64,000 nucleotides of DNA from Phlegmacium glaucopus (taxonomy: Eukaryota > Basidiomycota > Agaricomycetes > Agaricales > Cortinariaceae): contig MU130497.1 in the NCBI GenBank assembly GCA_015039465.1, positions 748,014-812,013 on the forward strand, read 5' to 3'. Shown in pieces: positions 11,098 to 21,254 of the stretch; the first letter of the stretch is position 1, and the number at the start of each line of letters is the position of its first letter. The notes beneath the pieces are model-generated. The model did no database searches. It was not told where the DNA came from and worked only from the letters and a program-made list of their open reading frames with translations. The position numbers were made by a program, and so were the translations under genes.

Positions 11098-11290
11098 GTC
11101 TTATAATATTTAAATAATGCTATTACATTCTCCAATACGTATTACTCCATGAAGCCTTCAACCAGCACATTTCAAAGGGGGAGAAGGCTGCTAGACAACG
11201 AATGACCTCAAATGAGATGTGCGGCGCACTTTCAGGGTGGCTGTGCACTTAGTCATTGGCCATCAGAGGAACTGTGGTTGTGCATCCCCA

Positions 11291-11949
11291 CATGATGCTA
11301 AAGCATCAACGTGAGTATATACCAACATAAGAGAAATATTAGTAAATGACTCATTCAATCACAGAATGAAGACTTTTATCTATAGTTGTCTCGGTTCCCT
11401 TCTCCCAATGGTAAGCAGCTCCACTCTACTTTTTTTTGCTGGCATTGCATACAGTCTTTCTTCATACTAAGCCAAATACTATATAGGTATCATGGAATAT
11501 GATTGGAGCTGCATTTGCAGCTGCCGCTCCTTGTATACCATCTTGGACAACAGGTTTCCAAGAAGGTAACGATGAGGGTGGACTACTTGCAACTGTGCTT
11601 TCTCCTGCTGGTGGGTTTGGAAAGTTCTTGCTTGTACCCACCGCGTTGCCAACTTCGTCCGCTTGTGCACCCACAATCTATACTTTTGGTGAGTCCACCA
11701 TATTCAATATTTAAACTGGCTATGCCTACATTATGTTATGGGACTTCATGTTATTGTCTTTCTTCTTTTGTTAAGGTGATTCCTTTATGGCTATAACCCC
11801 TTTTTGCCCAAGTGCCATGTTATGTGTTTACTGTGGTGTCTACAGCCATGTAAGTGAATATCTCTCATTTAAGTTAGGATGGAAGCCTTATACCCCTAGC
11901 CATCATTGGTGCAAATCACTTTTACACTGTTCTTGTTAAAATCCTCAGT
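11291..11949 (+). pseudogene. NCS1 permease pseudogene, middle part downstream of the transposon
   Basis: Direct continuation of the exon broken at 7577. HDAKAST ends at a GTGAGT donor (11311), the next exon reads MKTFIYSCLGSLLPM, and after an intron ending near 11486 comes VSWNMIGAAFAAAAP, then GGLLATVLSPAGGFGKFLL and SACAPTIYTFG. Later exons give DSFMAITPF, VPCYVFTVVSTA and PLAIIGANHFYTVLVKILS up to 11949. All are in family order with plausible splice sites, so this half decayed little after the insertion. The C-terminal exons (IGYWS.., VPSMSQV..) are absent here. A matching C-terminal piece survives only in the second copy at 19842-20223. Confidence 0.87.
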
Positions 11950-12773
11950 AAGTTCCTTGGCATGGTCAGATCCACTCAGAACCGGTTTTCACCAGGGTTG
12001 ATTAGGAACCATGTAGGCCATTATATAAGCAGCAAAATGTTGGGTTCAAGAAAAAAAAGAAGTAAATGTAGAGGAAATGAAAAGAGATGTGGTACAATTT
12101 AAATTTATGTATTTATTGTAGTATACTTTTTCTCATGCTCAGATTTGAGCTTTAGAGCCATGTCCAGGGGGTAATATACAATCACCATGAGATTTGTGGT
12201 TGGCCCAAGCAGCCTCTGGACCAGGTAAACCTTGGCAATAAGCACTGATGAACAGAGCAGCACAGTTTACAGTTTACACAACTAGTGTTCAAAGGTTGTC
12301 AAAGATATGACCTACACAATCTCTATGAACAAAGTCTTATTCTGGAAACTACACCTTGAATTCTGTGGCGTAAATAATGTCAGCATTTTTTGATGAATCA
12401 GTCTATTTATCAACCATTCATTGCAAATCCTATTCACCAGATGTTTCAAAAGCAATTAGTTTATGAATGTGCTTTCAACACACTTTTGGTCATAATGAGC
12501 ATGCACTTTCCATTTTAGAACATGTCACATGTAACTTCACAGAATGTGGATGACTTCTACTTTCATGGCCTGAATGTTTACTGCTCCTTGAGATAGTTTA
12601 TTTGAGTTTTAAGTTGAATGCCAGCATTCAAAGGAAGACTATGTTCTGTTCCTACTAAAAAGTTTCCCCCAATTTTCCGCTAAAATTTTTAATTTAAATT
12701 GTTTGTTTTCAATTTAAAAGTAAATAACATAGAGTATGAATGAATACTTGTATACTTTTATCATTGGGCCACT
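11950..12773. other. AT-rich spacer, no gene seen
   Basis: Follows the last readable permease exon and reaches the stop of NLR copy 2. The part from about 12540 is the 3' flank of the NLR gene; its counterpart is the mirrored stretch at about 1550-1800. Poly-A and poly-T runs near 12050 and 12660. No coding potential seen. Confidence 0.5.
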
Positions 12774-15700
12774 TCAGTCTCTTCTGAGTCCTATTCTCTT
12801 CTTTATATTCATAACTTCAAGCTTCAGCTGCTCTGCCTCATTCAACCTTCCTTGATGATGGTATGTGCTTGCTAAATTTGCCATGCTGTTCAGGGTGCTT
12901 GGATGTTCTACACCAAGAAGCTTCTTCCTCATGTCCATAACATGAATCTCCAGCTGCTCTGCTTCATTCCACTTGCCTTGATGAAAATATGTGATTGCCA
13001 TATTTGCCATACTATTGAGGGTGTCTGGATGTTCTGCACCCAGCATCTTCTTGCTCATGACCAGAACTTTAATACCCAGCTGCTGTGCCTTATTCAACCT
13101 TCCCTGATGCCTGTATGTGCCTCCTAGATTTTCCATACTGTTCAGAGTGTTTGGATGTTCTGCACCAAACAGCTCCTTGCTCATGTTCATAACTTTAATA
13201 CCCAGATGCTCTGCCTCATTCCATCTCCCTTGATGGTTGTATGTGCTTGCTAGATTTGCCATACTGTTGAGAGTGTCTGGATGTTCTGCACCAAGCAGCT
13301 TCTTGCTCATATCCATAACAGTAACCTGCAGCTGCTCTGCCTCAGTCCACCTTCCCTGATCCCTGTATGTGCTTGCTGGATTTGCCATGCTGTTGAGGGT
13401 GTCTGGATGTTCTGCACCAAGAAGCTCCTTGCTCATGATCAAAACAGTAACCTGCAGCTGCTCGGCCTCAGTCCACCTTCCCTGAAGATGGTATGTGCTT
13501 GCTAGATTTGCCATACTGCTGAGGGTGTCTGGATGTTCTGCACCAAGCAGCTTCTTTCTCATGTCCATAACTTGAACCTCCAACTGCTCTGCCTCATTCC
13601 ACCTTCCCTGATTCCAGTATGTGTGTGCTAGATTTGCCATACTGCTGAGGGTGTCTGGATGTTCTACACCAAGCAGCTTCTTTCTCATGTCCAGCACTTG
13701 AACTTCCAGTTGCTCTGCTTCATTCCACCTTCCCTGATCCCTGTATGTGCTTGCTAGATTTGCCATACTACTGAGGGTGTCTGGATGTTCTGCACCCAGC
13801 AGCTTCATGCTCATGTCCACAACTTGAACCTGTAGATGCTCTGCTTCATTCCACCTTCCCTGAAGACGGTATATGCTTGCTAGATTTGCCATATTGCTGA
13901 GGGTATTTGGATGTTCTTCACCAAGAACCCATTTGCTCATGTCCATAACTTGAATCTGCAGCTGCTCTGCCTCATTCCACCTTCCTTGAAGACGGTATGT
14001 GCTTGCTAGGTTTGCCATACTGATGAGGGTATTTGGATGTTCTACACCAAGCAGCTTCTTACTCATGTCCATAACTTGAACCTCCAGCTGTTCTGCTTCA
14101 GTCCACCTTCCCTGATTCCAGTATGTGTGTGCTAGATTTGCCATACTGATGAGTGTGTCTGGATGTTCTGCACCAAGCAACTTCTTCTTCATGTCCATAA
14201 CTTGAACCTCCAGCTGCTCTGCATTGTCCCAGTCTCCATTCTCCCACATTACTAATGCAAAATTGGTCCATTTATCATCATAGTACTGCTTGATAAGTCC
14301 TATCTCTCTTCCATGTAATTCATTTGCCTTAATATGTGGGAAAATTAACCGTCGCAGTGCATAATCCTGGCTTTCAAATCTCCATGAAATTGCACAGCAC
14401 AAGATTATACTTCCCATCTCACACATTTTCTGCTGGTCAGATTTTAACATTCTCTCCCTGCTCCAGTAATGTACCAGAGGATGAATAGACAACATTTTAG
14501 ATGATTGTCCTCTTTTCATTAAGGAGAAAGAGAGCAGGACACTAATCCCTTGTCCAAAGATGAAGTCATCCCAGTGACCATCATCATCTAAGCTAAGCAG
14601 AGTATGATCCAGTAAAGTGACTGCTTGAGGTAGCTTTTCAGCTATGTCACTATTAACAACATGTTTCATGGCCTCCTCAGCAGCAGATTGAAATATCTCT
14701 TTAGAAATATTGCTATGATGATAGAAGGCACATATTTGAAGAATTAGGATTGCAGCCTGTGCTGCTTGTGCATCTCCAGCAGTGGAATGTCCACCAGCCC
14801 TCCTTTCTATCTCTTTGAAAGAAAGATCCCAAGTCCCATACACTGTTTTGTCATACTTTGATGCTCCTGTGAATGTAGCATCTGACATAAGAGCATGACG
14901 ATGTACTGAGAATTGCCTCAGATATTTATCAATATCACATCTCCCAGCCTCAATATAGGCACCAGCATGATTAATAGCAAGAGGAATGCACCCAAGCTCA
15001 GTCACAATCTTTTTAGCAGCATGTAGATGCTCAGGCAATGGCTCCAAACAGCCAGCCTTGAGAAGTAGAGTTATAGCATCTGACTCCTCCATTTCAAGGA
15101 TCTCAATTTTGTTCTCAAATGATACAATCCTTCCCATGGATCTGTTTCTGCTAGTAATCAGAATATTGCCTCTGTCACCTGGAGGGAAGAACTTGGCCAC
15201 CACCTCTGGAGGAGGATCATCAGCATTATCAAACACAATCAACCATTCTTCTTGGAGAGAAGATATCCACTGGAGGACAGACTCAACTGAGCCATCCACC
15301 CCAGAATCTTGTGCAGCAGCAAAGTTAGATATGCCCTTGAGGGACATTCCAATGCTCTCTTGGGAGGAGGCATCAATCCAGAACACATGTGAAAAACTAA
15401 CAAGAAATGAATCCAGTCTTGTGAATGGAAAATAAGAATGCTTACTTGTCAGACATTTTTTCTATGAACTTGAGACAAATTTGGGTCTTTCCAATTCCTC
15501 CCAACCCCCAGAGGAGACATGAGCACCTTGACATCAGTCTACTACTACCATGATGAACAAAAATCTTCTCAAGTTTATTGAGTACATCTTGCCGTCCAGT
15601 AAAGATTGGACTGGGGTTGGGTTTTTGAGTTACAGGGATCTTCATCCGCCCTTCACCAGTATTAACAGGGAGAATATTGAAATTGTTCTACATGTACAAT

Positions 15701-16434
15701 TATTGCTAAATCATACACGCTATTTATGAGAAAAGGCTTACGAAAGTGCCGCCAGTGATGAGGGTGTTCTGGGCATTCGCAAGCAAACCCAAGGCAGATT
15801 GTTGAACCTGCTGATCATTAGCGAAAGCCGAGAACGCATGGTGTAAGCAACTCACAGAGGGATTTTGTTCTGATTCTATGGGTCCCAATTTGGCTCGCAT
15901 TACGGTATCACGTGAAGGTGAATTTCCTTCAGGGACAGCCAGAGCGGAAACCGAAGCAGAGACTTGGAGTTCATGGGAGCTCTGATCGACGAGGATGATT
16001 CAGTAGTGATAGATAAGATGAGCTAAGTTGAACACTTACATTAACGCCAGCGGCTGGAACGCTTGCAGGAGCGAGTCGGAGGCCATGGGCAGTCTGATCA
16101 AGGACAGGTGATTAAATACTTGGGGATGCGATGGGTGAAGTTGAACGCTCACAGTAGCGCCAGCTACTTGAATAACCTTTGCGCTTGCAGACGCAGCGCT
16201 AGCGGGAACGGATGGCATACAGTCAGCGCCGGTGCCTGTTATGATTGTCGATGTCGACGTTGCTGGTTCAGGCCCAGGGCTCGAATCCAGAGGATCGTTG
16301 ATGATCGGAGATGAAGATTTTGTACTTGAGAAATTTCTTAAAAATGCGTTTCGTATGGTTGTATAGTGAGTGGTGTGAATGTGGTGAATGTGGTCAGTTT
16401 CTAATGCTTCAAATGTATATATCCGGTCCAACAT
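12774..16434 (-). CDS. NB-ARC-TPR NLR-like protein, copy 2 (full length)
   Basis: A fungal STAND NTPase of about 1131 residues, probably a cytosolic sensor or heterokaryon/defence-type protein (family inference). Exons: 16434-16153, 16093-16040, 15981-15856, 15810-15742, 15687-15446 and 15396-12774. Order of domains: Ser/Ala-rich leader, ANAQNTLITGGTF motif, FTGRQDVL with P-loop GLGGIGKTQ, Walker B-like WLIVFDNADDP, ILITSRNR, a winged-helix-like region with CAFYHHSNISKE, then eleven 42-residue kinesin-light-chain-type TPRs with the LLGAEHPDTL core. The ATG used by copy 1 is ATA here, so I start at an upstream in-frame ATG at 16434, which makes the leader longer. Exon 2 is 36 nt shorter than in copy 1. 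Highly similar TPR units suggest ongoing repeat homogenisation. Confidence 0.87.
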
Positions 16435-16534
16435 TCACATCACCTGTTCTGGTCGCCACGCTTGGACCAATCTTCTGCTTCTTCATTTGTAATGCAACGA
16501 CATCATGATCACAGATGATCACCAGTCGGGAGAG

Positions 16535-17660
16535 TGCCATGGCCGCGGCCATCACAAGAAACTTTTCCGTCTCTGCTTGTCCGCGATGATCAAGAACTCC
16601 AAGAATTATGCGCAAAAGTCCTCGTTCTAGAGACCCGACCAGTAGGCCACGCGAAATTCATGCGAGACTTCGAAGAACGTCATGGTGAATTTGAATTTTT
16701 CTTTCCCAAGCTTCAAGCCAAACTCAGAAAACTCCAGGACAAAGCTCACTGGGGGCAAATCACAAACAACCAGATACAACTATCACAGCTCGCAGAAAAC
16801 CGCCTTGTTGACGCATAATAACCAATGGAAATGGCCATGTTAGATGATGAAGTTGCGGTAGAGGAGGGCAGAGGCGGTTGAGGCAGAGTTGAATGGAGAA
16901 ATTGTCTGTTACGAGAAACAACATGAACGATTCAAGGAGGCTCTCATGGTATGGTATTTCCCATGCCGATCGTTATTCCACCGTCTAACATTCTTTGCTT
17001 GTCAGGTTGCGAGACACGATGCAATAAACGGATCAAGAACAACGTAAACGGATTTCTGGAATGGAAAAAAGGATGTTGCCACCGTTGAGAAATTTGAAGG
17101 TCTGTTTCCCATCCCTCTCCTGATTCATTGAAGGTGTAAACTGATGCCTTGCATCATCAAAGCATCTTACGAAGAGACTCTTATTCACAACTTCGAAATC
17201 GAATGACTGAAGGACTGACTGGATGATGTACTTGGTTCCGAAGACATGGTCATACGATTGACGAAATGCAACTTCATGCCTGGCAAGGTATATCTTCCAT
17301 TCCTAGCATCCCTATTTATTCCTTATTATTCTTACATATAGAACGTGAATCACCATTGAAGATCTTGAAGATCTTAAGGAACTCTCCGACCATGTAGAAA
17401 CAGAGAAACCACCTACGAAAACGTATTCAGGACCAATTTCCGAAGAGTGAAGCTCTCGAACAGTCCCTCATGTCAAGATTTGGACCACAATATCAACCAA
17501 TTCTGTCGTTATGCAGTTACAGGTGTATGTTCTCTACCTCAGCCATTGTCAATGCTTCGGCGACATCTCAAACTGTTGCTATGATGTCCCTCGATCTCAA
17601 CCTACAATCCTCCACCATGAAGGATCTGGCGCCCGCGAAATATTGATATTGAGCTGAGCT
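16535..17660 (+). pseudogene. Relic of the coiled-coil protein gene, copy 2
   Basis: Parallel to 4390-5480. The best frame (16534-16818) reads DDQELQELCAKVLVLE, then KFMRDFEERHGEFEFFF, KLQAKLRKLQDKAHW and LSQLAENRLVDA, followed by TAA as in copy 1. Downstream fragments correspond to the second block (SEALEQSLMSRFG near 17445). Function unknown; similarity of the two copies is well above that of ordinary spacer. Confidence 0.55.
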
Positions 17661-17960
17661 TGGAGGCAAGGGAAAAGGAGCTGCTAACCGTTATCCAGGT
17701 TTGTGTGCCTTCCTCTTTTTTTCTTTCACCATCTCGTATCCTGATGGTCCTATCTGTAGATAGCGATGCCACAGGCAGCTACCTACTCTTCGCATTTACA
17801 GCAGATTCTACCAACCAACATATAGTAGCTCTGCATGTCTCCGATCTGCTCGTTGGATTTTGCGATGTCTAGTTAGACTCGAACTAATCTACTTGGGTCG
17901 CCAAACAAGAAAAGATGGAATCTGTTGAAAAATAACAGCAGGCGTGGATATCATAATCAA
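17661..17960. repeat. Low-copy duplicated segment (copy b)
   Basis: Matches 5500-5790 and 18990-19320. Contains the conserved stretch ending near the ACTTGGGTCGCCAAACAAG motif. No gene seen. Confidence 0.6.
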
Positions 17961-18175
17961 CATCACGACTTTCCTTCTATACCATGGACACATCTGCCTG
18001 CCCTCCTTTGCGATAAGTAGGCATGTTTAGGGGCGAAGATGCTTGCTAAAAATGACTCGACGGGACATGGACATTTGCTAGGGATCACTGCGATGCAATG
18101 GAGATTCTAGCGTTCTCCAAGATGGCGGTAGCGAGAATTCGGAGACTGAGGAATCTGATAAAAGTGAGTGATATC
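17960..18175 (+). pseudogene. Desaturase C-terminal fragment, copy 2 (plus strand, strongly decayed)
   Basis: The stretch CTTGCTAAAAATGACTCG.. through GTTCTCCAAGATGGCGGTAGCG matches the tail of the intact desaturase near 38700-38830 on the opposite strand, with indels that remove the reading frame. It is the counterpart of 5810-6065. Confidence 0.7.
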
Positions 18176-18349
18176 TGTGACATCCGTTGGCTTAGTCACT
18201 AAATATGAACTGCATCCTGGTCATATATTTTCAGATATATAGCCTGTTCTAATAATCATATTTGCTCAAATATCATTTGTACCCCCCGTCCTCACTCCCA
18301 GGCGCGAATACGTTTCTCAAGTTTTCCGGACAGCTTTGAAACGCGCCAT

Positions 18350-18888
18350 GACCTTTTGGTTCAGAAGCCCATGGAATCACGAGTCTTACCGATCTCTTCT
18401 AACGCTTTTGGTAACCCCAACCGCCCTGGCAGACGAAGAAAAACCTCACCCTACTCTGAGCCTAATATGCCAACGACCCTGGCAGGAGAAAAGTCAATGA
18501 TTATGATGGACATGAACATCGAGGACTCGAAGCAGGTAGGTATATTCTAAAAAGTGACTCAGTTCCTTCTACGATGGGGAATCGAAACCCATGGGTAAGT
18601 AATAGAACCCTTTAACACTGAATAAAGCCCTTGTTAACATTTTTCGATTCTTATTCATAATACTTTTTTCCCTCTACCCTGACTTTACAGAATTAGCCCT
18701 ATTCCCACCGAAAAAGGGATCGACAAATGTATGTATCTATCAGATGTTCTCTATCTGCTTCTCAGTCAATTTCAACAGTCTGGCGTTCGGAACTGGATCT
18801 AGTGGACCTGCGTTCTTTTCTCTGGCTATTAGGGATAGCCTACTTGTGATATTTGTCGTGGATGTCATGTGCGTAAACCCAGAAGTTA
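18350..18888 (+). pseudogene. NCS1 permease pseudogene, copy 2, N-terminal part
   Basis: Near-identical to 6240-6620. It has a short leader exon ending NIEDSKQ, then QFLLRWGIETHG, the exon with LALFPPKKGIDK (about 18690-18730) and MFSICFSVNFNSLAFGTG with SSGPAFFSLAIRDSLLVIFV. Splice-like GTAAGT and AG sites flank each exon. Homology stops at about 18888, where a second copy of the local repeat segment begins. The middle of the transporter is gone and the C-terminal piece reappears at 19842. Confidence 0.82.
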
Positions 18889-19330
18889 AACTAAATTGGC
18901 TTCGGCGGCATCTCAAACTGCAGCTATGATGTCCCCCGATCTCAAGCCACAATCCTCCGCCATGGAGGATCCGGCGCTCGCGAAGTATCAATGTTGAGCT
19001 GAGCTTGGAAGCGAGGGAGTCAAAAGCACTGCCAATCGTTGTCCAGGTTTGTGTGCCTTCCTTTTTTTTTTCGCTTTCAAACATCCCGTATTCTGATGTC
19101 CTATTTGTCGATAGCGATGTCACAGGCTACCTATTCTTCCGCCACTTGGCATCCGAAGCAGATTTTATTAACCAACATAGTAGCTCTGCATGTCTCCGAT
19201 ATGTTCGTTGGATTTTGCGAGGTCTAGTTAGACTGGAACTAATCTACTTGGGTCGCCAAGCCAAACGAGAAAAATTGGAATATGTTGAAAAAAGAATAAC
19301 AGCCCGAACGGTTATCTATTGAGCATCTGT
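18889..19330. repeat. Low-copy duplicated segment (copy c), replaces the permease middle
   Basis: Corresponds to about 17545-17950 and joins the permease relic abruptly at 18888. The repeat contains GATGTCCCCCGATCTCAAG, a poly-T tract near 19062, and the conserved end TACTTGGGTCGCC. Its presence within the permease explains the loss of that gene's middle exons. Confidence 0.65.
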
Positions 19331-19815
19331 AATTGTCCAAATTGTGCTTTTCAGAATCATAATAAATTACCTCAAAACTGTAGGGTCTTGACAGCGAAGG
19401 GCAACACCACCAAAATCGCATGAGCTTGGTCTTACCACGATAAGAAAGGAGCACTTACAAATACTCTACTGACCATTCATGGTCGATCGAAACAAAAAAG
19501 GGGGCAAGCGAGGATATCGTTCACTTTTATCAGATTCCTCAGTCTGCGAATTTCCGCTACCGTCAATGCTAGAATCTCCATTGCACTTCAATCTTCCCTA
19601 GCAAATACGCAAGTGTCTGGCCGAGCCATTTTAGCAAGCCTCCTTCCTGGTCGCAATTGAAGTGGACAATAATCATTGGCTAGGTGGATGTGAGGGGATA
19701 TTGTCGTAAAATTCGGGTCCTAGGGTTCGGAGGGCAAGCAGACGTGTCCATGGTATGGAAGGAAAGTGGTGATGTTCGTTATGATATCCAACCTCTGAAG
19801 TCCAATGATTGGCAT
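19330..19815 (-). pseudogene. Desaturase 3' end and 3' flank, copy 3 (minus strand)
   Basis: Collinear with about 38475-38990: 3' flank with GAGCATCTGTAATTGTCC and AGGAGCACTTACAAATACTC, then the coding tail (cf. EFYDNIPSHPPSQ.., CNGDSSIDGSGN) with several indels. It keeps the parent's minus orientation, unlike the fragments at 5810 and 17960. Confidence 0.8.
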
Positions 19816-19841
19816 TGGTCGACAGCCCCTAGCCAGAGTCA

Positions 19842-20223
19842 TTGACGCAAAGCACTTTTGCACTCAGTAACTTCTTAATTATTGAGATACAGTCAGAATC
19901 GTCTACTATATTCGCGGCTATCGTCCTCACCGAACACTCAGGCTCTTCAGCAAGAATAACTTTTAATTCTCACCGGATCCAACTTGAAGATTGGGATAAA
20001 CCGAGTGAATTACCAATTAGCATCGCGGCTCTTCTCTTTCTTAGGCGGGTTCGGGATTGTAATCCCCTCTATGTCCCAAGTACGGTACATCGGCCCCATA
20101 ACCAAGGCTGGACAGGCGGTACAGCTTTGGAACAGAGGATTTTTCTGGGGCGTTGATGACGCCATAGTTGGCAATAATAACGGAAGGACACTGGTCTATA
20201 TCCGCGGCTTGTTGATAAGATAG
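19842..20223 (+). pseudogene. NCS1 permease C-terminal fragment
   Basis: Codons for TIFAAIVLTEH, then IQLEDWDKPSELPISIAALL and, one frame over, FGIVIPSMSQVRYIGPITKAG match the late membrane segments of fungal purine-cytosine permeases. The frame shift is at about 20040. This is probably the C-terminus of the copy whose N-terminus is at 18350-18888. The antisense frame here is only a shadow. Confidence 0.82.
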
Positions 20224-20229
20224 ATAGTA

Positions 20230-21254
20230 CATTATCATATACGCGCGGCGGGACGAGGTACTTGAGAATTGGGTGTGTTGCCAAAAAAACCTCACAAGCC
20301 AAAGGCCTCGTATCCCGCGGGTCTGCAAATCTCCTCAGTTCTACTTCAAACTTATGTGCGGGTTTCGGTGGACTCCTCACATCTTCGAATTTTGTGTGGT
20401 AATTCATTCGTGAGCATTGAGCTGGTTGTTTTGTTGCTCCCTTTCCAGAGGCAAACTACTGAAGGCCTAATCGGATCTTGGAAATAGAAATTACTAAAGT
20501 GAAGTGTCAGGGTAAGCAACGGCGCCTCCACCTACGTCGAATGTTCTTCGTATGACAATGTATATCGGTGTTATCGTACAGACTCGTACTGTACAACTTT
20601 GGAGCCTTGGCAGAAGCGCCATGTCGAATGGTGGCCATTCGTTCCGCAAGAGAGCCTGAAAATATCTCGATGTTAACTGCTAGTGGATTATTCATTTCTT
20701 GAAGAAATCATAGCAATGGCAAACCTACAAGATTAAAAATAGGTAATCTACCGAACTTGAAGATGATATCATTATGAGTAAATGAAGATATGACGAGGGG
20801 GTACCTTCCTCTCACCCAAAGTGATCGCAAAGATTAACGAATTCGGCTACCAAAGGTACCAATAGCACCTATTTCTCGTCAAGAAGCAACCCCATTGTCG
20901 AAAGAGAAAGTAGGTCTAGTAGCCTCTATTGACTCGAGAAAACGCCTACGAGCCTTCCAGCAAGTCTTGCAAGTCCGGTCAATCCCCAATAGCACCACTT
21001 TCAAATAAAGTTGATTTGGTTTAACAGATGGATAAGCTTCCGGACATCGTCAAGGCGAGCGCGCCGTTTTGGAATAAGAGGATTGGTAAAGGGGAAGGGA
21101 TTAAACCTCGATATCATCTTGGGTGAGGGCATGGCTAGTGTGTATCGCAGCAATAGGAAACCTTTATTCAAATCAATCTCTCCGTGGAGTGATTCTGCGT
21201 GTCAACAGCACATATAGCCCTAGAATAATAATACATAAACGTACATATCTAAAA
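20230..21254. other. Spacer without a recognised gene
   Basis: Short frames exist on both strands but none shows a family motif or splice-consistent extension. The end of this stretch is the 3' side of the flavin-reductase-like gene. Confidence 0.4.

Larger units (their letters stand above)
7578..11290 (+). mobile_element. Complete 3713-bp TIR DNA transposon inserted in the permease gene
   Basis: Both ends carry a terminal inverted repeat. The left begins TGGGGACGCGCAACCACGG, the right end reversed-complemented begins TGGGGATGCACAACCACAG, with 3 mismatches in 19. Outside is a perfect 7-bp target duplication, CATGATG. Inside are an 18-bp subterminal inverted repeat (7742-7759 with 7826-7843) and one gene of 960 codons (8175-11097). 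The host exon split by the insertion is readable on both sides. Superfamily is not certain: 7 bp is one short of the 8 bp typical of hAT and KDZ elements. The single nonsense codon and intact ends suggest a fairly young insertion. Confidence 0.93.

Noticed and set aside
20041..20407. Minus-strand frames across 20041-20407
   Set aside because: They are antisense to the permease C-terminal fragment, whose plus-strand reading has clear family motifs.
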